DNA of 64,000 nt from Amphiura filiformis (lineage: Eukaryota; Echinodermata; Ophiuroidea; Amphilepidida; Amphiuridae). The notes beneath the pieces were generated by a model. The model made no database searches and had not been told where the DNA came from. It worked only from the letters and a program-made list of their open reading frames with translations. Below, piece by piece: positions 33,540-44,931 of the stretch (the first letter of the stretch is position 1; each line of letters starts with the position of its first letter). The position numbers and the translations under genes were made by a program. The stretch covers positions 36,354,965 through 36,418,964 of the forward strand of contig NC_092628.1 of assembly GCF_039555335.1 (NCBI RefSeq), in the 5' to 3' direction.

Positions 33540-33745
33540 GATTTTTTTGCCATACTATGACCAAAAATAACATTTTTTACCAAAAATCACATTTTCACCA
33601 AAAACCATTTTTTACCAAAATCACATTTTTACCAAAATCACATTTTGAGCAGATATCACAATTTTAAGCAGTCATGTTTTGACCAAAAATGTTTTCTACT
33701 GAAACTCTTTTTTAAACTAAAATTGTGTTTTTAACCAAAAAGATT
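33540..33745. repeat. Degenerate ACCAAAAATCACATTTTT repeats, block 1
   Basis: Repeated motif of about 17-20 bp built on ACCAAAAATCACATTTTT with variable A and T runs, more than eight degenerate copies. A second block follows at about 34020-34205. The same pair is present in copy 2 of the duplication. Confidence 0.75.
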
Positions 33746-33760
33746 CTGAAGACATAATAA

Positions 33761-33917
33761 TGATAAAATTGACGGATTCTTTCAGATGATACCTGAATTT
33801 ATCGATCTCGCTAGAGTTTTCAAATATCACGCTCGACTTTGTCTCGCATGATATTTGAAAACTCTAGCTCGACCGATAAATTCAGGTATCATGCTCAATC
33901 CGTCCAATTTTATATCA
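33761..33917. mobile_element. Hairpin element, copy 1a
   Basis: Starts TGATAAAATTGACGGATT and ends AATCCGTCCAATTTTATATCA. The inner arms GATACCTGAATTTATCGATC and CTAGAGTTTTCAAATATCA pair with GATATTTGAAAACTCTAG and GACCGATAAATTCAGGTATC. Noncoding. Confidence 0.85.
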
Positions 33918-34223
33918 GTATCGGTGTCTGATAAATTTGTGTATCGGTCTGTAACCTCTTCATAGTTCATATACTTTATATGCAAAAGTCACCATGTATG
34001 TCTCTTCCGGTTTGATTTTTTTTGCCATTTTGACCAAAATCATTTTTTGACCAAAAATCATATTTTTGACCATAAATCACATTTTTGACCAAAAATCATA
34101 TTTTTGAGCAGAAATCACATTTTTAATTTTAACAAAAATCACATTTTCTCATTTTCTACTAAAACTCGCTTTTTTTGCTCAAAATCATGTTTTTGACCAA
34201 AAAAGATTCTGAAGATATAATAA

Positions 34224-34347
34224 TGATAAAATTGATGGATATTTTTAGATGATACCTGAATTTATCGATCTCGCTAGAGTATATTTGAAAACTCGAGCTC
34301 GACCGATAAATTCAGGTATCATGCTCAATCCGTCCAATTTTATATCA
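34224..34347. mobile_element. Hairpin element, copy 1b
   Basis: A shorter version of the 33761 hairpin with the same ends and outer arms. About 30 bp of the inner stem is missing; the centre reads CTAGAGTATATTTGAAAACTC. Confidence 0.8.
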
Positions 34348-35302
34348 AACTTGGTATGGGGATTGGATATGTTAGCCTGAAGTGCTCTACAGTTGCAGTT
34401 TTATGTAATGTTATTTGCATTATATTAATGAGCTTATTTGTATATTTTGCCTATATTTCATTAATCCACTCTGCACTTATTTACACACCTTTGTGTGGGG
34501 GCCACCGCATAATTCTAGTTTTGAGGTAGTTGCAGTGCTATTATTTTAAAGACTTAACCTGATATCGGATTGGCCCGTTACATGCGTCCGGTAAAATATC
34601 GGATTGGCAGAAATTAGTTAATGCTTACCGATAATACAGTGAAAAAAGCAACCACAACAGTGAGATTTTTAATGCAGAAATTAGTCTTTTTACATATGAG
34701 AGTCTACTCCATCCTCGCAGGTTGCCCCTTTGATAGATATTCATCATTAGCTGAAGGAAAACATCATTGTAATGTAAATGAACATGATCACCGCAATTAA
34801 TATGCATAAAATTGGATTGGATACCGGCTGAGGACAAAAGTCATCTGGGCTTATTTTATGATTTAGATTCCATTTATTGCTCAAGTTATTTATATATCTA
34901 ATAATTTTTCAAACAATATGCCAATCTTCTGTGTACAAATAAAACATTGTATGTGGTATTGTGGTACATATGATTTTTCAACTTTCTCTCACAAGGAAAA
35001 ATACTAATGTTGACTTGAGAATATTAGCAACAGATGTACCCCTAGGCTGATATGGCAGGCCTAGATTTCGACGAGAATCACAGAATCGATTCTCGTAAGA
35101 TTCTTGCCAGAGAATCAACTTCTCTCATTGTATCATACAGTAAGTGCAGTGACTATGATGGATTTTGATTCTCGCAAACCAAGACGAAATTTAGGCCCTG
35201 TATGGGCCATTTTGGGATACAGGGGAAAGCTTACATGTATCCTAGGTTACCCTTCTCCTATCATCTCTTTTGCTTTGCATTATTTTTTTTTTTTTTTTTC
35301 AG

Positions 35303-35434
35303 ATTTCCATATCATCAGGAGATGAAGCCAACCTAAATACAATACAGCACCAGCAGCAGACCCAAGATGACACTACACAGGTTGCAATGCAGCAGGATTC
35401 CACTGATATCACAAATGTTGAAATACCGTCATAA
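35303..35434 (+). pseudogene. ZFAT: ZFAT-like last exon, copy 1, altered acceptor
   Basis: Encodes ISISSGDEANLNTIQ, a Gln/Thr-rich stretch and DITNVEIPS followed by TAA at 35432, as in copy 2. The acceptor region is different: the sequence TTTACAGAGTTGTTCAG of copy 2 is replaced by a long T run and CAG. Using that CAG gives a splice phase that does not fit the preceding exon. Either the poly-T region was misassembled or this copy is not functional. Confidence 0.7.
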
Positions 35435-35611
35435 GTCTGTTCTGTTGAAAATAGCTATATCATTGTCATTGATATGTAAAGCTTTTGACGGACAATTGAC
35501 CAAGAGTTGCAGGTACAACTCGCACAGACTAGCCATACTTGGGTTCACATTGAGCATGCTGTCAAATGGCCCTAGTACGCAATTTGTATACACTCTCTCT
35601 GTGGGATTAGG

Positions 35612-36081
35612 TTAAAGCCATATTATAACATTTGCTAAGGAGGACGCCCTCACTGATTTTTAAAATTCATTTTTTACACGATTATATTGTACTTTATTAA
35701 ACCAATATACCCTGCAAAAATCAAGACTCTAGGTGCTGTAGTTTTGTCAAAATCCAAGATTTTGAATAAAACGATGGAACCGGCGTTTTATTATTACGAT
35801 GGAATTATTAGTCGAACGCATACACGATGATCATAACACACAGTACGTACACGGCGTGCGGGACGGTGATCTACACAACAAAAGGTCATACCATAACATG
35901 ACCGAAGGAGTGGTACGTATTAGCGACATGTGGCCTGGTAGTAAATTAAAATTTACTTTGCTCTCCGTAGATGTTCGGCTCAAAAATAATAAAAGGGGAT
36001 ATATCTGACAGTAAAAACTAACATTTTATGGCAAAGAAATGCTAATCTATTTTGTATGAAAATGTTATAATATGGCTTTAA
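35612..36081. mobile_element. TTAA-flanked MITE, copy B
   Basis: Same 22-bp TIR as the 1172 element. 470 bp. It ends 13 bases before the assembly gap. Noncoding. Confidence 0.85.
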
Positions 36082-36094
36082 TTAGCATGCAAGA

Positions 36095-36294
36095 NNNNNN
36101 NNNNNNNNNNNNNNNNNNNNNNNNNNNNNNNNNNNNNNNNNNNNNNNNNNNNNNNNNNNNNNNNNNNNNNNNNNNNNNNNNNNNNNNNNNNNNNNNNNNN
36201 NNNNNNNNNNNNNNNNNNNNNNNNNNNNNNNNNNNNNNNNNNNNNNNNNNNNNNNNNNNNNNNNNNNNNNNNNNNNNNNNNNNNNNNNNNNNNN
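36095..36294. other. Assembly gap, 200 N
   Basis: Exactly 200 undetermined bases. The round number suggests a placeholder gap of unknown true size. Confidence 0.98.
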
Positions 36295-36557
36295 AACACC
36301 TAGACGTTAATCCACAAGCCTCAGCACACTTTACAGGTTGTTGCTGACCACTACGGGCTCCACATCATTCCATAAAGCATTAAACAACAATTCAGGGACT
36401 TTGCTGCTTCAAGAGCGCACACCCTAGACATTCCAACAAATAACCATCGCAACCAGGATCAGCTCCCCGAGTTTCGTACGGGTTACAACGAGACAAATTA
36501 GCAGTAAGTTCCTTGTCTAGCTTGTCAAGCTAACTCAATTTTCCCACGAGCGTACTA

Positions 36558-36632
36558 GGCACCGCCAGGGTTCAAACCCGCAACCTCTCGCACCATAGTC
36601 GAATGCCTTATCGATTGAGCTAACTTGACTGC
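36558..36632 (-). repeat. tRNA-like SINE head, copy 2
   Basis: Same as 29315-29388 but with a fuller B-box stem (GGGTTTGAACCCTGGCGG on the minus strand). Confidence 0.6.
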
Positions 36633-37086
36633 TAAGGGTGGGTAGGTATGGATAATAGACAGGCTTCTATGATGGCAATCTGTTACAGCATTATGTTTTA
36701 ACAAGTTTGCTCTCAGACATACAAAGTTGTTAAGTTTTCTTCACTTCTTCAGGACTTTGCAATGGCATAAAAACTGTAATAAAAGATGTATCATTCAACC
36801 TGCAGCACCTGAGCTTGGGACATTGAATCCTTGTCAGATGTGAGTCACAACAGATAGTGGTATATGAGTGTGTGACTAGAGGGGCTGATTAGAGGTAGAG
36901 GGGCAATTAATGCATAATGACTTGTAAAGCGCAATGATCTTAATGTAATTGCGCTAAATAAATATGTGGGGTTGTTTTCTGTTTTTGCTTTTTTTTTTAA
37001 CCTTAATTTTGTGAAGTATTTGCAAAGCTCTGGGACATACCAAAGGTCACAAAGTTGTTTGTCTTTATTTCTACCATGCATCATAG

Positions 37087-37216
37087 AAGGCTCATCAATA
37101 ATGCAAGTACAGTTCCGTGTTGAAGATGGAGAGGTTGGACAGCAGATTTTTATCACTCAAGGAGGCAGTGATGGGCAAACTTATGTTGAGGTCCCACCAG
37201 AGATGCAACAAGCTGA
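37087..37216 (+). CDS. ZFAT: ZFAT-like gene, coding exon 4 (intact copy)
   Basis: The acceptor CATCATAG precedes 37087 and the donor GA|GTAAGTGA follows 37216. It enters in phase 1 (joining the exon 3 end as a Glu codon) and leaves in phase 2. It encodes EGSSIMQVQFRVEDGEVGQQ, then IFITQGGSDGQTYVEVPPEM and QQA. The core resembles the tail of vertebrate ZFAT, which has a similar TQGG-containing stretch followed by VxVxE residues. Reading through the donor gives an immediate in-frame TAA (GAG TAA), so an unspliced form would end here. This makes a shorter C-terminus possible. Confidence 0.8.
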
Positions 37217-37863
37217 GTAAGTGACCATAATGACCGCAAGGATGTTTTGAGATAATCAGTGATGGCAAATGATGCAGAAATAACCAAGTTGCAACCCTAT
37301 TACTTTGTACACATCATGCATGCAGTAGCATTGCCAGCATGGGGCAGAGTGCCCCCTGACAAAAAATAAAAGAGAAAATTAGTGCCCCTCGGACAAAAAA
37401 TGAAAGAGAAAATTGGGAAGGGAAAAGAAAAAGAGCAAGGAGCCCATTTTCCACCAAAATTCAGCCCGCTCATGGGCCAAAATAGTATAAAATACCAAAT
37501 TTAGGGGGGGAAAATAATGTAAAATGCAATTTTTTTTTTGCGCTGCTATATGCACATTTTCCCAATTAAGCCTTTGTGGAATCTCAAAGACTTGACATTT
37601 ACAATCTCTTTAATAAAAACCAGGTATATCTAATACCAGGTTAATTTTGCCCCCCTGATCAAGAAAGCTGGCTACATGCATGCATGCCTGCCATGAGTTT
37701 TCACTTTCCGTCAATATGGTTAAAGTTTACAATAGCAAGCTCCATTGTCTGTGTGCACTCGCCATGATTGAACATGTTGAATAAGGTTATTGTCATGTGC
37801 ACAAATTAATTGTGATTATTGCTAAACTTTCCTAACCAATCATAAGCTTCCCATAGTTTCAGA

Positions 37864-38893
37864 TACAAGGGTCATTCAAAAGTTCTACCTCCATCATCAT
37901 ATCTCTGTTATCTTGGGTGCCAGCCAATTGAAAATACCCATGATTATACTCTTAAATCTAGGCTACAAAATAAAAGTTATTTGATGAAGATATGTTGGTT
38001 AAAGCGAATACAGATTTGGTACATCGGAAACGGTTAAAAACTGAAGCCAAAAGTTTAGTACGCATCATATTGTAGCTTTGGATAATGTCCATAAAAATAT
38101 TTTCAAGTTGTGGTTGTCCAACTGCTTACTCAGGATGAATATTTTCGTCATATTTGAGCTCCCTAATATGCATTGAGACTTCAAAACTAAATGAAACATG
38201 TTTTATATGAGATGAAACATGGAAGGGTTCAACAGACACACAAATGTTAGTGAAATTTAGCAGATTTTGACTAAACTATGTTGAAGGGTAATTCATATTT
38301 ATGTCTTATTTTAAGCAATGGATGCATCTTAACATGGAAATGAGATGAACAGTTTGTTAATAACCTTGAATATAATAACGAAATACAAAGACTTATTTGG
38401 TTTTAACTTATGAACCAATTAATATGACTTGAACCAACAAGTGCTGACCCGATCAAAGTCAACAACATATTAAAAGGGTCAATACGAGGGCTAATCTAAA
38501 CAAAATTCACGATACTCAGTAAAACTGTACTATCTGCAAGCATTAGATATTGATTTAATTATCTTAACAAAAATTAAGCAATTTAATCATTTTCAGAAAT
38601 AAGTCTAATGATTTCCAGTATTTCCACATAAATGTTGGTGACCTTTTTAATCAAAATTAGTCTTTCTTTTCAGACCGCTCCCGATGTACCAAATCTGTAT
38701 TCACTTAAACCAACACTTCTTTTAAGATGTGTTAAAACAACCAAATTTCACAAATCACATTTTAATCAAATAACTTTTATTTTGTAGCCAAGATTTAAGA
38801 GCATAAGCATGGGTAATTTTAATATCCTGGCACGTAAGATAACAGAGATGTGAATGTGATGATGGAGGTAGAACTTTTTGAATGACCCTCGTA
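37864..38893. mobile_element. Mariner-type TIR element, copy 2
   Basis: Counterpart of 30621-31651 with the same TA-flanked ends and minor indels. Confidence 0.8.
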
Positions 38894-38969
38894 TATCAAC
38901 TTTAGACCAATCACAGGACTGGTGTGATTCAGATCACCGATATTAATAATATTCTGACTTGCTATTTCC

Positions 38970-39815
38970 TTGTTCAAACCACATTCAAATAGATATGAGT
39001 TATTTAGTTGGAAAAACTTCCTTAGTAGAGAAATTAAAAGGAAAACGAAAGGATGCCATGATAGATGGCTACAGGATCTGTGTATCAAAGTTGACAATGC
39101 ACACCAGGCAGCAAAGTCCAAGGAAGTGTATTCAACAATTAAGAAGATCACAAAGAAGTCAAGATCATCAGCAGAGTACCAAAGCAAATCAACATTAAAA
39201 TAGATGAGAAACAACTTGTCCAGGTTAAAAAGTTCACCTACCTGGGAGGAACAATCAGCCAACACGGATCCTGCACAGATGACATATATACTAACTCGAA
39301 TAGGGAAAGAAATAGGGCCGTTCAGAAACTTCAAAACATAGGGAATTCCAAGGACATCCAAACACATACCAAGACAGAGCTATACAAAGTCCTTGTCCTT
39401 TCAATATTGCTTTACTGAGCCTAGACCTGGACACTGAAGAAAGTCGATGAGGACAGACTCCTCGCCTCTTTGAGATGATGTGTTTAAGGAAGATATTGGG
39501 TGTCACAAGACTGGACAAAATCCGCAACACAGCAATCAGGAAACGCCTAGGTATAGAGCAATCTGTTGTCGATGGGGTAACTCAAAAAAGACTCTGCAAA
39601 GAATGACACCATCACGTTAGCCCAAACTACTGATTGATGCTCACATCCAAGGGGACAGACCCAGAGGTAGACCACCTAAACAATGGCTAGATTGATTAAG
39701 TCTGTTAAACCTGAAGTCTGTGGTGGCTGGGCACCAATCCATAAACAGACAGAAATGGAGGACCATTGTGAAACCCCATGTTGGAGTGAACAGCATCGGT
39801 CAAGGTTGGTCATTT
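38970..39815 (+). pseudogene. Internally deleted LINE remnant, copy 2
   Basis: Counterpart of 31730-32575 with the same linker joined directly to the post-catalytic RT region. Differences include TGA in place of the Gly codon after SILLY (near 39416) and a small deletion near 39690. It is not functional. Confidence 0.75.
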
Positions 39816-40779
39816 AGTTGGAAAACAGGATAAAATTGACCATTACTTTGAAACATAGTATCATCTGTTATGGCAAACTGTGGTCATCTAGCAAATTATC
39901 TTTTACTTGCCAACTATGTTTAGCACAAGTTTTCTGGAATAATTAATCCGGATTCTGGATTTATATAATTTTTATTTACATTTCCAGAATTGGATGATAC
40001 AATAACATGTCAGAATATTATTAATTAGTCTGCTCTGCCATTGGTCTGTGATTGGTCTAAAGTTGATATATCACAAAAGAGTTTCTTTTTGGGGAAGGGG
40101 GTGATACCCCAGAGCATATTTCCTGATATCTCACATTCCCAAAATAATTAACAAGCAAGTACTTAGCTTGACATGCTCAATTTGTTTGCACTTTAATCAT
40201 GATGTCACATTATTATTTATTCATTTTGGCCCCCACATCCACCAGGCCTGGAAAAAATGTGGAAAGTGGGAAGCTCCTGCCCGGAAATTTGGAAGTTTGA
40301 GGAAATTAATGTACTTAAGTAAAGAAATACATCAGAATTTTGAGGGAAATTTGGCTTTTTGAAGGGATATTTTGATCATCTTCCAGAGAAATTGTCATTT
40401 TTCTAGCCCTGTCATCCACTCTGCAGCTTTAATGCAGTAACCGATCAACTTTAGTGAATAGATGCGGTGCCCTGATGTGCTGTATAGATTTGTGTCATGC
40501 TATTTGCATATTTATGAATATTAATGAGCTTATTTGTATATTTTTCCTACATTTGTCATTAATCCATTCTGCAGTTTAGTACAAAGACCAATCAACTTCA
40601 TTATTATGTCTTCAGAATCTTGCATCCTATACTTTGTACATAACCTGTCTGTCTGATAAATCTGTGTATCGGCTGTCCGATAAATTTGTGTATCGGTCTG
40701 TAACCTCTTTATAGAGTGCATAGTTCATATACTTTATATACTAAAGTCACAATGTATGTCTTTTTTGGTGTGATTTTTT

Positions 40780-40985
40780 TTGCCATACTATGACCAAAAA
40801 TAACATTTTTTACCAAAAATCACATTTTTCACCAAAAACCATTTTTTTACCAAAAATCACATTTTTTACCAAAATCACATTTTGAGCAGATATCACAATT
40901 TTAAGCAGTCATGTTTTTGACCAAAAATGTTTTCTACTAAAACTTTTTTTTAAACTAAAAATTGTGTTTTTAACCAAAAAAAGAT
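40780..40985. repeat. Degenerate ACCAAAAATCACATTTTT repeats, copy 2
   Basis: Counterpart of 33540-33745. A second block lies at about 41270-41445. Run lengths differ from copy 1. Confidence 0.75.
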
Positions 40986-41001
40986 TCTGAAGACATAATA
41001 A

Positions 41002-41159
41002 TGATAAAATTGGACGGATTCTTTCGTATGATACCTGAATTTATCGATCTCGCTAGAGTTTTCAAATATCACGCTAGACTTCGTCTCGCATGATATTTGA
41101 AAACTCTAGCTCGACCGATAAAGTCAGGTATCATGCTCAATCCGTCCAATTTTATATCA
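41002..41159. mobile_element. Hairpin element, copy 2a
   Basis: Counterpart of 33761-33917, with the full stem and the TGATAAAATTGGACGGATT end. Confidence 0.85.
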
Positions 41160-41465
41160 GTATCGGTGTCTGATAAATTTGTGTATCGGTCTGTAACCTC
41201 TTCATAGTTCATATACTTTATATGCAAAAGTCACCATGTATGTCTCTTCCGGTTTGATTTTTTTGCCATTTTGACCAAAAATCACATTTTGACCAAAAAT
41301 CATATTTTTGACCATAAATCACATTTTTGACCAAAAATCATATTTTTGAGCAGAAATCACATTTTTAATTTTTAACAAAAATCACATTTTCTCATTTTCT
41401 ACTAAAACTCGTTTTTTTGCTCAAAATCATGTTTTTGACCAAAAAAGATTCTGAAGATATAATAA

Positions 41466-41589
41466 TGATAAAATTGATGGATATTTTTAGATGATACCTG
41501 AATTTATCGATCTCGCTAGAGTATATTTGAAAACTCGAGCTCGACCGATAAATTCAGGTATCATGCTCAATCCGTCCAATTTTATATCA
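41466..41589. mobile_element. Hairpin element, copy 2b
   Basis: Counterpart of 34224-34347 with the shortened inner stem. Confidence 0.8.
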
Positions 41590-42565
41590 AACTTGGTATG
41601 GGGATTGGATATGGTAGCCTGAAGTGCTGTACAGTTGCAGTTTTATGTAATGTTATTTGCATTAATATTAATGAGCTTATTTGTATATTTTGCCTATATT
41701 TCATTAATCCACTCTGCAGCTTAAACCTTATTTACACACCTTTGTGTGGGGGCCACCGCATAATTCTAGTTTTGAGGTAGTTGCAGTGCTATTATTTTAA
41801 GACTTAACCTGATATCGGATTGGCCCGTTACATGCGTCCGGTAAAATATCGGATTGGCAGAAATTAGTTAATGCTTACCGATAATACAGTGAAAAAAGCA
41901 ACCACAACAGTGAGATTTTTAATGCAGAAATAGTCTTTTTACATATGAGAGTGTACTCCATCCTCGCAGGTTGCCCCTTATCGACAGGGGTTTGATAGAT
42001 ATTCATCATTAATTAGCTGAAGGAAAACATCATTGTAATGTAAATGAACATGATCACCGCAATTAATATGCATAAAATCGGATTGGATACCGGCTGAGGA
42101 CAAAAGTCATCTGGGCTTATTTTATGATTTAGATTCCATTTATTGCTCAAGATATTTATAAGTTATTTATATATCTAATAATTTTTCAAACAATATGCCA
42201 ATCTTCTGTGTACAAATAAAACATTGTATGTGGTATTGTGGTACATATGATTTTTCAACTTTCTCTCACAAGGAAAAATACGAATGTTGACTTGAGAATA
42301 TTAGCAACAGATGTACCCCTAGGCTGATATGGCAGGCCTAGATTTCGACGAGAATCACAGAATCGATTCTCGAAGATTGCCAGAGAATCAACTTCTCTCA
42401 TTGTATCATACAGTAAGTGCAGTGACTATGATGGATTTTGATTCTCGCAAACCAAGACGAAATTTAGGCCCTGTATGGGCCATTTTGGGATACAGGGGAA
42501 AGCTTACATGTATCCTAGGTTACCCTTCTCCTATCATCTCTTTTGCTTTGCATTATTTTTTACAG

Positions 42566-42707
42566 AGTTGTTCAGATTTCCATATCATCAGGAGATGAAG
42601 CCAACCTAAATACAATACAGCACCAGCAGCAGACCCAAGATGACACTACACAGGTTGCAATGCAGCAGGATTCCACTGATATCACAAATGTTGAAATACC
42701 GTCATAA
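42566..42707 (+). CDS. ZFAT: ZFAT-like gene, last coding exon (intact copy)
   Basis: The acceptor TTTTTTACAG precedes 42566. The first base completes the split codon of exon 4 (phase 2), giving Glu. It encodes VVQISISSGDEANLNTIQ, HQQQTQDDTTQVAMQQDS and TDITNVEIPS, then TAA at 42705. The stretch is polar and glutamine-rich, with no domain I recognise. With this exon the coding total is divisible by three from the ATG at 18248, which supports the exon chain. A possible polyadenylation hexamer AATAAA lies at about 43039, inside the downstream MITE. Confidence 0.7.
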
Positions 42708-42884
42708 GTCTGTTCTGTTGAAAATAGCTATATCATTGTCATTGATATGTAAAGCTTTTGATGGACAATTGACCAAGAGTTGCAGGTACAACTCGCACAG
42801 ACTAGCCTTACTTGGGTTCACTTTGAGCATGCTGTCAAATGGCCCTAGTACGCAATTTGTATACACTCTCTCTGTGGGATTAGG

Positions 42885-43354
42885 TTAAAGCCATATTATA
42901 ACATTTGCTAAGGAGGACGCCTCACTGATTTTTTAAATTCATTTTTTACACGATTATATTGTACTTTTATTAAACCAATATACCCTGCAAAAATCAAGAC
43001 TCTAGGTGTTGTAGTTTTGTCAAAATCCAAGATTTTGAATAAAACGATGGAACCGGCGTTTTATTATTACGATGGAATTATTAGTCGAACGCATACACAA
43101 TGATCATAACACACAGTACGTACACGGCGTGCGGGATGGTGATCTACACAACAAAAGGTCGTACCATACCCATGACCGAAGGAGTGGTACGTATTGGCGA
43201 CATATGCGCTGGTAGTAAATTCCAATTTTCTTTGCTTTGCCGTAGATGTTCGGCTCAAAAATAATAAAAGGGATATATCTGACAGTAAAACTAACATTTT
43301 ATGGCAAAGAAATGCTAATCTATTTTGTATGAAAATGTTATAATATGGCTTTAA
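42885..43354. mobile_element. TTAA-flanked MITE, copy C
   Basis: Same 22-bp TIR as the 1172 and 35612 elements; 470 bp. It lies about 180 bp after the ZFAT-like stop codon and may be part of the 3' UTR. Confidence 0.85.
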
Positions 43355-43485
43355 TTAGCATGCAAGATTCTTATCAAATTGATAAATTAGTTGTGGACCA
43401 GTTAAAGCAGGGGTTCTCAATAGGCACGCCCGCAAGTTAGATCCGGCTTGCCAACCAATACAGGTCTTTGAAATGAAATATAAAA

Positions 43486-43725
43486 GGGACCGTTCACAAA
43501 CACTTGTTAGGGGGGCCTGATGCAAAAAGGGGGGCCCTTAAAAGTTTTGACCCTCCTAAGGGGGGGGCCTGAAAAACATGACCACAAATTTTCCTGGGAA
43601 AATTGAGTTCATATGCTTTTCTATGGGGTTGACCCATAATTTTCATGTCAAAATGTTGATTCTGATATCAAATAATTTTGATTTTTTTTGCATCAGCCCC
43701 CTAACAAGTGTTTGTGAATGGTCCC
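43486..43725. mobile_element. 240-bp MITE related to the 6001 element
   Basis: Starts GGGACCGTTCACAAACACTT and ends AAGTGTTTGTGAATGGTCCC. The interior retains AGGGGGGCCTGATGCAAAA and CATATGCTTTTCTATGGGGT, both shared with the 4.25-kb element. It lacks the dyad arrays and the nested insertion. The flanks do not show a clean target duplication. Confidence 0.85.
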
Positions 43726-44177
43726 TTAAGCTTACTCTCATGATATGGCACAAAAATGACTGCATTTTGGTCATTTTTTAAATTGAAAAATGATGCCAGG
43801 TTTATTAGGGCAGAGGCGTTTACAGTTATTATTATCTGTTCCAGTGACAACTCATGCATATATTCCTGGGTAGGATTAGGCATTCAAAATTGCAGGGAAA
43901 TTAATAGAGGTTATCCATGTTCTATAAGCTGCATATCCTATCAACGACTGCTATACCTTGTTTAGGACTTTCAAAAGAAGTACTGAGCAACCATGACTGT
44001 TTCAAAATAGCCCGCCAAAGTCATGCAGGTAACTCTTTAAGTAGGTCGTGCATTGAATTGGATTGAATGAGGAATACTACAGGAACCAGCGCCTTTTGTT
44101 AGAAGTCACACATGAGTGAAGTGGATAACCTCTATAAGGTGTCACTGGAGCTGGAATAGATAATAGTACTACATTTG
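43726..44177. other. Noncoding DNA, nothing recognised
   Basis: No gene, RNA or repeat identified. Confidence 0.55.
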
Positions 44178-44699
44178 TTAAGGATCTAAAATGAGCGTTT
44201 ATTCCCACAAAATTTGTCTTTCTGATATCAAAAAATTTTCATTTTTGAAAATCAAATAAATACAAATTTTATGACAAATTATAAAATTTGATATTTTTCA
44301 AATTTTGATGAAAATTATATAAATCAAAATTTTAAAGTGTATGTAGCAGGAAAAAGTCCGACGGTGACCGTCAATTTTTTGACTTTCATATTGAAGATAT
44401 ACATTTTTTTCCCAAAAGACCTAATTTTTTTATGTTTTGGGAAAAAAATCCATATCTTCAATATAAGTCAAAATTTTCAATTGATCGTCGGTTTTATCAA
44501 AATTTTTAAGTATAAATCATCAGATTTATAAAGTAATTTGTCAAATATCAAAAATATCAATTTTAATGATTTGTGATTTTTTTCAAAAATGAAAATTATT
44601 TGATATCAGAATGACATTCTTCGTATTCAGAATGCAATTCGATATGTCTGATGTGCTCCCACAATAAATACTGTCCAAACGTCATACCCCAGCCCTTAA
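44178..44699. mobile_element. Fold-back element with TTAA ends, copy 2
   Basis: Begins TTAAGGATCTAAAATGAGCG and ends ACCCCAGCCCTTAA. The two halves pair for most of the length with the turn near 44420-44445. It is more compact than the 1734 copy. Confidence 0.85.
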
Positions 44700-44931
44700 C
44701 AAGCAAATATTTCTGCAGATGTTAGAGGAGCAATTTAATAAAGTTTTCAGTGCTGTATACATTTTTGAATTGAGTATTCTGTCATGTTTGATCGTCTCCC
44801 TCCCACTTATTTCACAAATATGCTTGGCAAACCTCATTTAGTCAGTGTTTTTGGCTGAAGTCATGTAAAGTTTGTTATGATCAACCCTAAACACATATAT
44901 ATCAAGGCCTTTATAGAACGAGAACAAGCTA

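Larger units (their letters stand above)
29051..36094. repeat. 7-kb duplicated segment, copy 1 (ends at the gap)
   Basis: Starts AACACCTAGACGTTAATCCA and ends AGCATGCAAGA at the last base before the N run. It matches 36295-43367 along its length with small indels and scattered substitutions. It contains copies of the last two ZFAT-like exons, a tRNA-like SINE head, a mariner-type element, a LINE fragment, two hairpins and a TTAA MITE, all in the same order as copy 2. Confidence 0.95.
36295..43367. repeat. 7-kb duplicated segment, copy 2 (starts at the gap)
   Basis: The first base after the gap corresponds to 29051 and similarity continues to 43367, matching the last base of copy 1. Sequence continues into unique DNA beyond 43367. 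This copy has the intact ZFAT-like exons. Differences from copy 1 are mostly homopolymer length changes and a few short indels, for example near 39285 and 39690. Confidence 0.95.

Noticed and set aside
36072-36347. Open frame across the N run
   Set aside because: Produced by undetermined bases.
43405-43440. hAT-like terminus (AGGGGTTCTCAA near 43408)
   Set aside because: Only one end is visible and no matching inverted end or 8-bp duplication was found.
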